A DNA stretch of 64,000 bases from a virus. The notes beneath the pieces are model-generated. The model was given only the letters and a program-made list of their open reading frames with translations. It did no database searches and was not told where the DNA came from. Within the stretch, counting starts at the first letter, position 1. Each line of letters starts with the position of its first letter. Position numbers and translations under genes: made by a program. The stretch is from the IMG/VR virus record IMGVR_UViG_3300030090_003378, positions 1 to 64,000 of that record, one strand, 5' to 3'. Shown here piece after piece: positions 50,773-58,558 of the stretch.

Positions 50773-50960
50773 TGGGTGAGATGAAAAAGATATGGGCGAT
50801 GTTCAATGGTGGTTCAACAACAGATAATGTTGCTTGGCACTTAATGTTGAACACAAAAATAGCAACTTGGGTTGAGGCCAAAGAAGTTGCTCAAAAATTA
50901 AGAAAAGAATATGAATTAACTATAAATAGTGGTGTTGATATAGATGGAGATAACAAGTAA
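50772..50960 (+). CDS. Small protein of unknown function
   Basis: 62 residues: MKKIWAMFNGGSTTDNVAWH then a helix VEAKEVAQKLRKEYELT. The next gene starts inside its end (ATG 50944). No family recognised. Confidence 0.7.
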   Translation: MGEMKKIWAMFNGGSTTDNVAWHLMLNTKIATWVEAKEVAQKLRKEYELTINSGVDIDGDNK

Positions 50961-51246
50961 GAAATTAAATTTATTATACAAATTAGATATGCACGAGTAT
51001 AAATCAGGACTTGTGATAGGAACTGCAAGTAAAGTAGTATTGGATAATCCCAATTGGTATGAACCATTAGACCAAATATGGTTTCCTTCTGTAACAGACA
51101 AGGGGTCAATGGAACAAAAATTCATTGATTGGGCACATAATGATATTGCCACTGAATTACAAGGTGTCATTGATGACGATGATATAATGATGGAAATTAG
51201 AATTTGGAACAGGGGAGATTTTAGGAATGGGAAAAAGAAGAATTAA
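50944..51246 (+). CDS. Small protein of unknown function
   Basis: 100 residues, mixed alpha/beta with a Trp-rich centre (NPNWYEPLDQIWFPSV) and an acidic strand (DDDDIMMEIRIWNRG), ending in Lys/Asn. Its start overlaps the upstream gene and the next gene starts within its end. No family recognised. Confidence 0.75.
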   Translation: MEITSKKLNLLYKLDMHEYKSGLVIGTASKVVLDNPNWYEPLDQIWFPSVTDKGSMEQKFIDWAHNDIATELQGVIDDDDIMMEIRIWNRGDFRNGKKKN

Positions 51247-51469
51247 GAGCCACATTTGGGGATATTTAATGGAACATGGTAAAGGTAATACAGTTCAAAT
51301 ATGTGAGTATTTGAATAAAGTAACAAGAGATGGTACATGTGTAAAACAAATTGGACCAATCTTAAGTCAAGAACCTGCATTTGAATGTGTAGGTAAAGAA
51401 AAAATTAAATCTTTAATGGGTGGTTCTTACAACGTTAAGATATGGAAATTGAGGGATAATAATGAATGA
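51227..51469 (+). CDS. Winged-helix-like DNA-binding protein
   Basis: 80 residues. SHIWGYLMEHGKGNTVQICE followed by YLNKVTRDGTCVKQIGPILS and a strand pair with FECVGKEK...YNVKIWKLRD outlines a winged helix of the kind used in viral regulators. Basic N terminus (MGKRRIK). Target unknown. Confidence 0.7.
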   Translation: MGKRRIKSHIWGYLMEHGKGNTVQICEYLNKVTRDGTCVKQIGPILSQEPAFECVGKEKIKSLMGGSYNVKIWKLRDNNE

Positions 51470-51569
51470 AGAAGAACATTATTTATATGAGATGAGGGAA
51501 AGACGAAAGTTGAAATCCGAATCTTATGATAAACCTGCAAAGGTAGAAAGTAAAGAAGAAGAAGAGTAA
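51462..51569 (+). CDS. Very small charged ORF
   Basis: 35 residues, MNEEEHYLYEMRERRKLKSE and an acidic tail of EEEE. The start overlaps the previous gene's last codons; a hairpin and the leader of the next gene follow. Likely real but functionless by sequence. Confidence 0.5.
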   Translation: MNEEEHYLYEMRERRKLKSESYDKPAKVESKEEEE

Positions 51570-51657
51570 AATAACACTTTTCTTCTACAATATGATTGTG
51601 AAATGATAAATTGAAGAAGTTTTATATGGCTTCTCGTATTAGGAACATATAGCAAAA

Positions 51658-51681
51658 GTGGGTCGGCTTCATAGACCCCAC
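51658..51681 (+). promoter_or_regulatory. GTGGG-GGCTT hairpin before the 51706 gene
   Basis: GTGGG-tcggcttcatagac-CCCAC, with GGTCGGCTT in the loop as in the hairpins at 49100 and 52270. It lies 25 nt before the gene at 51706, behind another stem GAAG...CTTC (51614-51634), so it may be a leader structure rather than a terminator. Confidence 0.4.
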
Positions 51682-51705
51682 ATTGAAAAAAAAGGTGAAA
51701 AAGAA

Positions 51706-52029
51706 ATGGATGTAACAGCATTGGAAAATACATTGAAAGAGCAAATGACAGCAGGAATTGTGACCGAAACAGAAATGCGTCGAATTATGGCGAGAGCCAC
51801 TGGCGGCGTTTATCTAAATGAGGCACAAAAGGAACAATATGAAGCCGCAAGTGACTTCATTAACGGCACTCTTGAGGTTCTAAACAAACTTCAAATTGTT
51901 GGCCCTGCGCGAGAAGATAGCACACGACGAAAGTTAGAAGCGGCAGTTGTAAAGCATATCGTAAATAATGGTGAATTTAACGCAGATGGTTCGCCTAACG
52001 TAAGTGACCTTGAGTCATATTGGGCGTGA
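51706..52029 (+). CDS. Protein of unknown function encoded with the ubiquitin-like gene
   Basis: 107 residues from ATG 51706 (AAAAGGTGAAAAAGAA in front; the longer upstream frame is unlikely). Mainly helical: ALENTLKEQMTAGIVTETEM, EAQKEQYEAASDFINGTLEV, and an end with NVSDLESYWA. Higher GC and Asp/Glu/Ala content than neighbours, like the 45.9-49 kb genes. Only five bases separate it from the ubiquitin-like gene, so the two are co-transcribed; it may be a partner or substrate. No family recognised. Confidence 0.8.
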   Translation: MDVTALENTLKEQMTAGIVTETEMRRIMARATGGVYLNEAQKEQYEAASDFINGTLEVLNKLQIVGPAREDSTRRKLEAAVVKHIVNNGEFNADGSPNVSDLESYWA

Positions 52030-52034
52030 TTTGA

Positions 52035-52241
52035 ATGGTTAAGGTAACTATTCTAAACGAAACAGGACATACTGAACTAATGCTAAGTGGAAGCGAAGCA
52101 TTGGAACAGATTCTTGACCACCCTACCCATTGGGCATATATTGATGGGGAATTGGTTAGTCGAGAAAACATCAATACAGTTAACTTTGATGAGGTTAATG
52201 ATGTTGTGCTAACACACGCCATTGTCGGCGGTAATTACTGA
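52035..52241 (+). CDS. Ubiquitin-like (beta-grasp) protein ending in Gly-Gly-Asn-Tyr
   Basis: 68 residues. The order strand (VKVTILN), strand (HTELMLS), helix (SGSEALEQILDH), strand (WAYIDGELVS), loop, and final strand (NDVVLTHAIVGG) matches ThiS/MoaD/SAMP-type beta-grasp proteins, with the characteristic D-G-E-V-like turn and a last strand running into Gly-Gly. The Gly-Gly is followed by Asn-Tyr, so the end must be trimmed before activation by an E1-like enzyme. Both an E1-like gene (59176) and a JAMM protease gene (60590) lie on the same strand. Fold is inferred from pattern; it could be a sulfur carrier, a protein modifier or a mimic of a host modifier. Confidence 0.6.
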   Translation: MVKVTILNETGHTELMLSGSEALEQILDHPTHWAYIDGELVSRENINTVNFDEVNDVVLTHAIVGGNY

Positions 52242-52269
52242 GTAGTTACCTAAGACTTGACAGCAGTTT

Positions 52270-52300
52270 GCGGTCTGCTTGAACAAAACCGCAATTTTAA
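52270..52300 (+). terminator. GCGGTCTGCTT hairpin, type 2, after the ubiquitin-like gene
   Basis: GCGGT-CTGCTTGAACAAA-ACCGC then AATTTTAAA. Same loop as the hairpin at 49100 with a compensated stem change. Lies 30 nt after the ubiquitin-like stop codon. Confidence 0.55.
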
Positions 52301-52316
52301 ATTAGAGATGATTATT

Positions 52317-52694
52317 ATGTGGAGAAAGAAAAAAGATTTTAATGAGTTCTTAAGTATTGTAAAAGATATGCCATTCCTTCATGCAGGTAGAACACATAGA
52401 GGTTATAGAAGGTGGAATCATAGGACTCGAAGTTACGATGGTCCTGCATATGAACCTTTAAATGTAGAAACATTAATGAATTATGTTAATACTCTTGAAG
52501 ATTCGTATAAGACTTCATATCAGGTGAATGCAGAAGGTTATAATTATGACACTATTCCCACTTTAGAGGAATATAAAATAACTTGCCTAACCCAATGGAT
52601 TAGAACAAGAAACTACAATGCAACAAAAGAATTTAGAGAAACAAGAAAAACAACAGAATATTTTAAAAGGTTGGAGAATTATGAGAAGAGATGA
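52317..52694 (+). CDS. Protein of unknown function
   Basis: 125 residues from ATG 52317, just after GAGATGATTATT; the longer frame upstream overlaps the hairpin and is unlikely. Basic and aromatic (MWRKKKDFNEFLSIVKD; RGYRRWNHRTRSYDG), with a Tyr-rich middle. No family recognised. Confidence 0.75.
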   Translation: MWRKKKDFNEFLSIVKDMPFLHAGRTHRGYRRWNHRTRSYDGPAYEPLNVETLMNYVNTLEDSYKTSYQVNAEGYNYDTIPTLEEYKITCLTQWIRTRNYNATKEFRETRKTTEYFKRLENYEKR

Positions 52695-52722
52695 AGATAG
52701 TGATGAAGGTGCTGATGAATGA
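52681..52722 (+). CDS. Overlapping acidic micro-ORF
   Basis: MRRDEDSDEGADE, 13 codons, starting inside the last codons of the gene at 52317 and ending on the ATG of the next gene. May only link termination and restart. Confidence 0.25.
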   Translation: MRRDEDSDEGADE

Positions 52723-53039
52723 TTAAGTTAATTAAAGATTTATGGTTATTTATCAGACACGTTTTATGGCAAGCATGGAAGACACATAGACAAATTATGA
52801 AAAGTCAGCGAGCGATAAAGAAAATGGAAGATAAAGATGGTGTGTGCAATACATTTTTACTTTTCTTAGAAGAAGCAATTGCACATAACGTACACGAGGA
52901 AGAAATCAAATGGATGATTGGAACATTCCTTGATTGTTCTGATGATAAAGTTAGAGCAGAGGAATCTTGGGAAGATGTTATATCTTATGTAAAGAAGTAT
53001 AACGTTAACCCATTAGATTTAGATTACAAGTCGGGTTAG
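52719..53039 (+). CDS. Protein of unknown function running into tRNA-Leu
   Basis: 106 residues. Hydrophobic/aromatic N-terminal helix (MIKLIKDLWLFIRHVLWQAW), a Lys/Arg middle and a helical acidic end (HEEEIKWMIGTFLD). Its last codons and stop overlap the first ten bases of tRNA-Leu. A membrane-associated N-terminus is possible. No family recognised. Confidence 0.75.
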   Translation: MIKLIKDLWLFIRHVLWQAWKTHRQIMKSQRAIKKMEDKDGVCNTFLLFLEEAIAHNVHEEEIKWMIGTFLDCSDDKVRAEESWEDVISYVKKYNVNPLDLDYKSG

Positions 53040-53111
53040 TCAAGTGGTCAAAGACGGAAGGCTTAAGACCTTCTCCAAAATGGTTCGCAGGTTCAAATCC
53101 TGCACCCGACA
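53030..53111 (+). tRNA. tRNA-Leu (anticodon TAA)
   Basis: Acceptor stem GTCGGGT pairs fully with ACCCGAC (53104-53110), discriminator A. Anticodon stem GAAGG/CCTTC around loop CTTAAGA gives TAA, reading UUA. A long variable arm (TCCAAAATGGTTC) and T-loop GTTCAAATC mark a class II tRNA. CCA is not encoded. UUA is a frequent codon in this AT-rich virus. Confidence 0.9.
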
Positions 53112-53203
53112 CTTATATTATTGAGATTAGTATACAAATTGTCATGCTTCTCTCCCTCTCAATAATATATTTCCTAAGCAAGAATAAAAACTGCTTAAAT
53201 TAT

Positions 53204-53277
53204 GGGTCATTGGCGCAGTTAGGTAGCGCACCGGGCTTTTAACCCGATGGTCAGGGGTTCAAATCCCCTATGACCCT
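53204..53277 (+). tRNA. tRNA-Lys (anticodon TTT)
   Basis: Acceptor GGGTCAT pairs with ATGACCC (53270-53276). Anticodon stem CCGGG/CCCGA flanks CTTTTAA, giving TTT, reading AAA/AAG. D-arm GGCGCAGTTAGGTAGCGC and T-loop GTTCAAATC are normal. CCA is not encoded. Serves Lys-rich proteins of the virus. Confidence 0.9.
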
Positions 53278-53296
53278 CTTATTCAAAGGTGATAAA

Positions 53297-53740
53297 ATGA
53301 ATTATGAAGAAATTATAGAAGATTTAGAGCAACCGTATAATGAGTGGTTCTTACACGAAAAAGTGTTTAAAGGTGAATTAAAAATTGGAGGATGGAAACT
53401 ACTTCATCCTAAACCAATAAATGAACTTCATCATGAGTTTAACAAAAGTAAATTTGTTATAACTAACCCTAACTTTTATGAAGACGGTTGGATATTAGCA
53501 GAATCACGACGTTCAGTAATAATGGCATCAGGTATTAAAACAGAATTTGTATGGGACGGAAAGGTATGGACAAGTTTTTACCAACTGTTTAAAGAGTATG
53601 GACCTGAAATGTTAAATTTGTTCCCTGAATTAAATTGGAACGAAACTAAAGAATGGATTATTGTAGATAAAAAGTCGAACAAACTGTTGGCTCAATTTGA
53701 TTATTGGGACGACGCACCTACTAGAAAGGATGTGGAATGA
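53297..53740 (+). CDS. Protein of unknown function before the ribonucleotide reductase
   Basis: 147 residues from ATG 53297 behind AGGTGATAAA; an earlier ATG (53270) lies inside tRNA-Lys and is rejected. Mixed alpha/beta with Trp/Tyr-rich motifs (KIGGWKLLHPKPINELHHEF; FVWDGKVWTSFYQL; NETKEWIIVDKKSNKLLAQF). Overlaps the reductase start by four bases, so it may aid it. No family recognised. Confidence 0.8.
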   Translation: MNYEEIIEDLEQPYNEWFLHEKVFKGELKIGGWKLLHPKPINELHHEFNKSKFVITNPNFYEDGWILAESRRSVIMASGIKTEFVWDGKVWTSFYQLFKEYGPEMLNLFPELNWNETKEWIIVDKKSNKLLAQFDYWDDAPTRKDVE

Positions 53741-55599
53741 TGTTAGCAAATGAAATATTAAGTGATATTACAGTGTATATGAAATATGCACGATTTATTA
53801 AAAAAGAGAACCGAAGAGAAACATGGGCTGAAATATGTATGCGTAATATGAAAATGCATATTAAAAAATACCCTCAACTCAGAGAAAAGATTGAGGATGT
53901 GTATTCTAATTTCGTAGAACCAAAGAAGGTTTTACCTTCGATGAGGTCAATGCAATTTGGTGGAAAGCCAATTGAAATTAGCCCAAACAGGATTTACAAT
54001 TGTGCATACCTGCCCATTGATAGTTACGAATCATTTCATGAATCAATGTTTTTATTATTAGGTGGAACAGGTGTAGGTTATAGTGTGCAGAAGCATCACG
54101 TTAATCAATTACCTGATATTCAAAAACCTAATCCTACAAATCGTAGGCGACATTTGGTTGGAGATTCAATTGAAGGTTGGGCTGATGCTCTTAAAGTCTT
54201 GATGAAGTCATACTTCGGCATTAACAAAACAACACCGTGGTTTGATTATTCAGATATTAGACCACAAGGAACACCACTAAAAACATCAGGTGGAAAAGCA
54301 CCCGGACCTGCACCATTAAGAGAGTGTTTAGTTAAGGTTCAGAATATGCTTGAGAACAAAATCAATGGGACTAAACTTAAACCCATTGAAGTTCACGATA
54401 TTATGTGCCATATTGCTGATGCAGTATTAGCAGGTGGAATTAGAAGGGCCGCACTCATTAGTTTGTTTAGTGCAGATGATGAAGAAATGCTTGCTTGTAA
54501 ATCAGGTTCATGGTGGGAACTAAATCCTCAACGTGGACGGGCTAATAACAGTGCAGTATTGTTGCGACATAGAATTACAAAGAAGTTCTTCATGGGTCTT
54601 TGGGAGAAGATTAAGAATAGTGGTTCAGGTGAGCCGGGTATTTACTTCTCAAATGACAAAGATTGGGGAACTAACCCTTGTTGTGAAATTGCACTAAGAC
54701 CTTATCAGTTTTGTAACTTAGTCGAGGTCAATGTTAGTGATGTGGAAAATCAAAAAGATTTGAATTCAAGAGTCGCCGCCGCATCAATGTTGGCAACGTT
54801 ACAAGCAGGTTACACAGATTTTCATTATTTACGTGAAGTTTGGAAAGAAACAACAGAAAAGGATGCATTAATTGGTGTTAGCATGACAGGTATTGCTTCA
54901 GGAAAAATATTAAAGTTAAACTTAGAAAAGGCTGCTAACTTAGTCAAAGATGTTAATGAATTAGTATCTAATGAAATAGGAATTAATAAAGCAGCAAGAA
55001 CTACTTGTGTTAAACCTGCGGGAACAACATCTTGTGTGTTAGGAACAAGTAGTGGAATTCATGCTTGGCATGATAAATACTACATTAGACGTATTAGAGT
55101 AGGTAAAGGTGAAGCAATTTACCATTATCTAAAAAATAATCATCCTGATTTAGTAGAAGATGACTACTTTTCACCACATAACACAGCAGTTATTTCTGTT
55201 CCTCAAAAAGCACCACATAGTTCTATTCTTAGAGATGAATCTGTATTCGATTTATTAAAAAGAATTAAATTTATGAATACTATGTGGGTTTCTAATGGAC
55301 ATATTGATGGACAGAACTCTCATAACGTTTCAGCGACTGTTTCTATTAAAGAACCAGAGTGGCCCGAAGTAGGTAATTGGTTGTGGGGGAACAATGAAGT
55401 GTATAATGGGATTAGTGTATTGCCCTATGACGGTGGAAGTTACAAGCAACCACCATTTGAAAGTATTAGTAAATATAAGTATGACAAAATGATAGAGAAA
55501 TTGAAGAAAATAGATTTAACAGAAGTTTTTGAAACAGATGACAACACCGATTTACAAGGTGAGTTAGCCTGTTCTGGTGGAAGTTGTGAATTAAAGTGA
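53737..55599 (+). CDS. nrdJ: Class II (adenosylcobalamin-dependent) ribonucleotide reductase
   Basis: 620 residues, the monomeric RTPR-like form. Landmarks: Cys89 in RIYNCAYLPI (redox partner), the LLGGTGVGYSVQ loop (about 108-119), the N-x-C-x-E catalytic triad Asn313-Cys315-Glu317 in GTNPCCEIAL, the second redox Cys region KAARTTCVKPAGTTSC, and a C-terminal redox pair CSGGSC (612-617). It makes deoxynucleotides for viral DNA and needs vitamin B12 coenzyme but no oxygen or radical-activating partner. It is shorter than cellular NrdJ (700+), lacking the long ATP-cone. Neighbours are small overlapping genes. Confidence 0.92.
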   Translation: MMLANEILSDITVYMKYARFIKKENRRETWAEICMRNMKMHIKKYPQLREKIEDVYSNFVEPKKVLPSMRSMQFGGKPIEISPNRIYNCAYLPIDSYESFHESMFLLLGGTGVGYSVQKHHVNQLPDIQKPNPTNRRRHLVGDSIEGWADALKVLMKSYFGINKTTPWFDYSDIRPQGTPLKTSGGKAPGPAPLRECLVKVQNMLENKINGTKLKPIEVHDIMCHIADAVLAGGIRRAALISLFSADDEEMLACKSGSWWELNPQRGRANNSAVLLRHRITKKFFMGLWEKIKNSGSGEPGIYFSNDKDWGTNPCCEIALRPYQFCNLVEVNVSDVENQKDLNSRVAAASMLATLQAGYTDFHYLREVWKETTEKDALIGVSMTGIASGKILKLNLEKAANLVKDVNELVSNEIGINKAARTTCVKPAGTTSCVLGTSSGIHAWHDKYYIRRIRVGKGEAIYHYLKNNHPDLVEDDYFSPHNTAVISVPQKAPHSSILRDESVFDLLKRIKFMNTMWVSNGHIDGQNSHNVSATVSIKEPEWPEVGNWLWGNNEVYNGISVLPYDGGSYKQPPFESISKYKYDKMIEKLKKIDLTEVFETDDNTDLQGELACSGGSCELK

Positions 55600-55604
55600 T
55601 TGAA

Positions 55605-55832
55605 ATGGAAGATATAGAAAAAGAAGTATTGGGTTTAACTCAACCACAGTATGTAGTATTTAGAGTAACAAGTTTGAAAAGTAATGGTTCGGTTTGGACC
55701 AAGCAGTATGAAAGTTTAGAACAGTTAGGGGAAGTAATTACTGTTTTATTAGAAAAATTCCCCCATGTGGTTATCTCAAGGCAAGTCCTTAAGAAATCAC
55801 CTTTAGAACATTTGAAAGGAATGAGTGATTGA
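55605..55832 (+). CDS. Small alpha/beta protein downstream of the reductase
   Basis: 75 residues from ATG 55605 (AAGTGATTGAA upstream). LGLTQPQYVVFRVTSL, a SLEQLGEVITVLLEKFP helix and a short strand VVISRQVLK outline a small domain. No family recognised. Directly follows the reductase; a thioredoxin-like partner is not supported since Cys is absent. Confidence 0.7.
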   Translation: MEDIEKEVLGLTQPQYVVFRVTSLKSNGSVWTKQYESLEQLGEVITVLLEKFPHVVISRQVLKKSPLEHLKGMSD

Positions 55833-56084
55833 ATGATGAGTAAACAAGAAAAAAGAGTAGAATTTAGAATAGTAGAAGATGAAGAATTGCCCGCAATTAT
55901 TATCAAGCGGGATGGTGGTTTAGAGCCAGTAATTGTGATTAACACATATCATAAAATATGGTTGTCACTACAACGCGCTACTATTCCCGGAATAACAAAC
56001 AGTTTGGCTGAAAAGTTAACCTTACTGTGCGATGGTTTCTTAGAGGAACAACTTCAATATGAAGATATGGATAGGATGGATTGA
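55833..56084 (+). CDS. Small protein of unknown function
   Basis: 83 residues beginning MMSKQEKRVEFRIVEDEE. Strand-rich first half (LPAIIIKRDGGLEPVIVI), helical second half (GITNSLAEKLTLLCDGFLEE). No family recognised. Closely spaced with neighbours. Confidence 0.7.
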   Translation: MMSKQEKRVEFRIVEDEELPAIIIKRDGGLEPVIVINTYHKIWLSLQRATIPGITNSLAEKLTLLCDGFLEEQLQYEDMDRMD

Positions 56085-56085
56085 A

Positions 56086-57312
56086 ATGGTAGATTACGAT
56101 GAAGCGATGGCGAATGTAGGAGAATATATGGCTATTGGTGAACACTTAGAAGGTGATAACATTGGTGGTATGAATCCTCACGGGCCTTACAATAAAGCAC
56201 TAATGACAAGAATGACAGAATTATCAGTAGCAGATGAATGGGATGAGGCTAAGAAAGAGTGGAGGATTACAGGTAACGTTTGGTATATTCCTTTTCATCA
56301 AACACATGGGCATGAAAGATTACCTCAAGTTCATCAAGATAAACACCCAAGAGAATGTCTATGTGGTCATCGTATTGCATGGCACTTTGAAGTAGAGAAT
56401 ACTCTCAATGGTGAGTTAGAAGTATTGGGTAGTGAACACGTTACTAATTGGATGATTATTCGCCACATGATTGAAGAATGTGGAATCCCTGCTGATGCTA
56501 TCACTGAAGAAAAGATTGCTGAGTGGGTTAAACAAGCAGTTAAGTCTATGAAGGCTGATTGGTGGTGGAATGAATATGGTGAAGAGTTTGAAGAACTATT
56601 CAATGAAGTTAAGGAACTTGACCTCCGAGTTAATGTAAGAAAGAAGGGTCGTTATTGGGATAGTAAAACCCGTGGGTATGAAGATAAGTGGGTTATTGCT
56701 AAAACAAAGAAAGGTTCACTTGGAAGAATGGCTTCTATTGTTTGGCGTTGGAATCATCCTGATAATGCTAATGCTCAAATTAAAACACGAGGCTACCCTA
56801 ATGATAAACTTTGGCGAGATGTTCAACTTCTTTATGCTCTCTACGAGGAAAAGAAAGAACTCATTGATGAAGTAGATAATGCGTATGCAGAACGTGTAGA
56901 ACGTAGTGGACAACGATTTGCTGAACAACAACGTCGAGCAGAAATTCAAAGAATTGCTACGGATGAACGTAATACTCAAATGAAGATTCAAGATGATGAA
57001 GCAGTAACAGCCGCCTGTGAATATTATGACCTTCCTTTCTTGGAAGAGGCAAATGCAAATAATGACTGGGAAAGAAAGTTTATTAGGGATGTGCGACTTA
57101 AGTTGATTAATCAAGTCACACTGACACCTAACCAAATTACTCGATGGATTCAGATTTCTAATCCAGAAGTAGTTCAAGTAATCCCAGCAACATATAAACA
57201 GGTTCGATATATTAAAAAGTTAGGTGGAGAACCACAAGAAGGAATTACAAAACAACAAGCAAGTGATATGATTGGAAAATTATTGGAGGCAAAAAGAAAT
57301 GGGAACGTATAG
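56086..57312 (+). CDS. Protein of unknown function with CxCGH motif and C-terminal KQ-YIKKLGG module
   Basis: 408 residues from ATG 56086. An N-terminal domain with CLCGHRIAWHFEV (about 90-105), a helical middle including EWVKQAVKSMKADWWWNEYG, a coiled coil (about 230-300), and a C-terminal module ATYKQVRYIKKLGGEPQEG with a following QASDMIGKLLE, which recurs at the end of many bacterial and viral proteins and probably binds nucleic acid or protein. No enzyme signature. Replication- or transcription-linked by context. Confidence 0.75.
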   Translation: MVDYDEAMANVGEYMAIGEHLEGDNIGGMNPHGPYNKALMTRMTELSVADEWDEAKKEWRITGNVWYIPFHQTHGHERLPQVHQDKHPRECLCGHRIAWHFEVENTLNGELEVLGSEHVTNWMIIRHMIEECGIPADAITEEKIAEWVKQAVKSMKADWWWNEYGEEFEELFNEVKELDLRVNVRKKGRYWDSKTRGYEDKWVIAKTKKGSLGRMASIVWRWNHPDNANAQIKTRGYPNDKLWRDVQLLYALYEEKKELIDEVDNAYAERVERSGQRFAEQQRRAEIQRIATDERNTQMKIQDDEAVTAACEYYDLPFLEEANANNDWERKFIRDVRLKLINQVTLTPNQITRWIQISNPEVVQVIPATYKQVRYIKKLGGEPQEGITKQQASDMIGKLLEAKRNGNV

Positions 57313-58558
57313 AATAGATATAATGGCATCAGATGACACAAGAGGAATACAAGCGTCTACTCATATATCAAGTCGAAGATTATTAGGTGGACGAACTATT
57401 CAAATTAGAGCAGGTCGCGGCCATATCTCAGGTAAAGAACCTACGATTATGGCTATCGTCGATGCTCTAACTAAAAGGATGGGAATAAAAAAGATTGTTA
57501 ATGATACCAATAATGCTAAACAAAGTATTCTACTAACTATTGGTAAACCTGAGTTTGAAGTAGTATTTAGAAAGAATGGTAATAGATATAGTTTAAATGG
57601 ACAACAAGCAACTTTAGATATTTTAGAAAAAGCATTAGCACGATGTATCTTAAGGTCTTGTTATCTTGATGATTCAGAAGAGTCATATGACCAATTAGAA
57701 GAATATCTATACAGATGTATTACATTGCCTGAGAATATAACATACGTAATTGAAAATAAATTACCATATATCTTTTACGAAAGGAATGAAACGAATATTA
57801 CGAAGCATGAGTGCAGGATGAATGTGAAACAAATTGCTGATTTTGAATTTGCCATAGAGGTAAGTGGTGGTATTTGGGGAACAATTGGTCTGAAGGACTT
57901 GAACACATTTGTCGATACATACCTATACAATAAACGAAGAGGTCAATGGGTTCAAATTTCCCCTCAAGAATTATATTTCAAGACTGTTGGAACAAGACCA
58001 AGTGAAGCACAAGTTAAGGTAATGAAGGAATTTCTGAAACAGAATCGAAAGCAAGACATTGTTGAGAAGAGGGCTATGGAATTGTTTGACGATATGGTTA
58101 GAGATTATGAAACTATCAAAACAGGTATGCGGTTAAGACCCGGAACTACTACTGGCGATAAAATCAAAGTTATGTATGTCCGAGGTAAAGTTGCAGATTG
58201 GATGATTGTAGATAATTGTTCAAAGTCGGGAACACAAGATGTATCAACGTATATTTTAAAAGATGGTGATAATGATGGCCGTGGGGGTTCAGGTTGGAAT
58301 TCAAATATGGCTACTGAAGAGAAAACTATGTCGAAGAAATTGTATTGGTCCGGCCCAATTTGTATTGATAATATGCAAAGTGGAGCAAGTGTAGGTGACC
58401 AATTCGCTTCAAGAGCATTTGCTTGCATGAACGATGAAATGACAATTGGTTTGGTATCAACAATTAGAAACTATGTATCTCCGACAATTTGGAACCATCC
58501 GGAAAGCAAGAAAATTGAAGGACATAAGGTAAGGTTAGATTGGGATGCCATGCCTTAA
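57299..58558 (+). CDS. Protein of unknown function
   Basis: 419 residues from ATG 57299 behind GGAGGCAAAAAGAA, starting within the end of the previous gene. First ~230 residues: strands and helices (GRTIQIRAGRGHISG; LLTIGKPEFEVVFR). Residues ~230-419 are Cys- and Asp-containing with CSKSGTQDV and SGPICIDNMQSGASVGDQFA. Ends in a basic helix. Not recognised as polymerase, primase or nuclease. Overlaps the TFB-like gene by 14 bases. Confidence 0.8.
   Translation: MGTYRIDIMASDDTRGIQASTHISSRRLLGGRTIQIRAGRGHISGKEPTIMAIVDALTKRMGIKKIVNDTNNAKQSILLTIGKPEFEVVFRKNGNRYSLNGQQATLDILEKALARCILRSCYLDDSEESYDQLEEYLYRCITLPENITYVIENKLPYIFYERNETNITKHECRMNVKQIADFEFAIEVSGGIWGTIGLKDLNTFVDTYLYNKRRGQWVQISPQELYFKTVGTRPSEAQVKVMKEFLKQNRKQDIVEKRAMELFDDMVRDYETIKTGMRLRPGTTTGDKIKVMYVRGKVADWMIVDNCSKSGTQDVSTYILKDGDNDGRGGSGWNSNMATEEKTMSKKLYWSGPICIDNMQSGASVGDQFASRAFACMNDEMTIGLVSTIRNYVSPTIWNHPESKKIEGHKVRLDWDAMP

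Noticed and set aside
53270-53296. Earlier ATG for the gene before the ribonucleotide reductase
   Set aside because: It lies within the acceptor stem of tRNA-Lys; ATG 53297 has a good ribosome-binding site.
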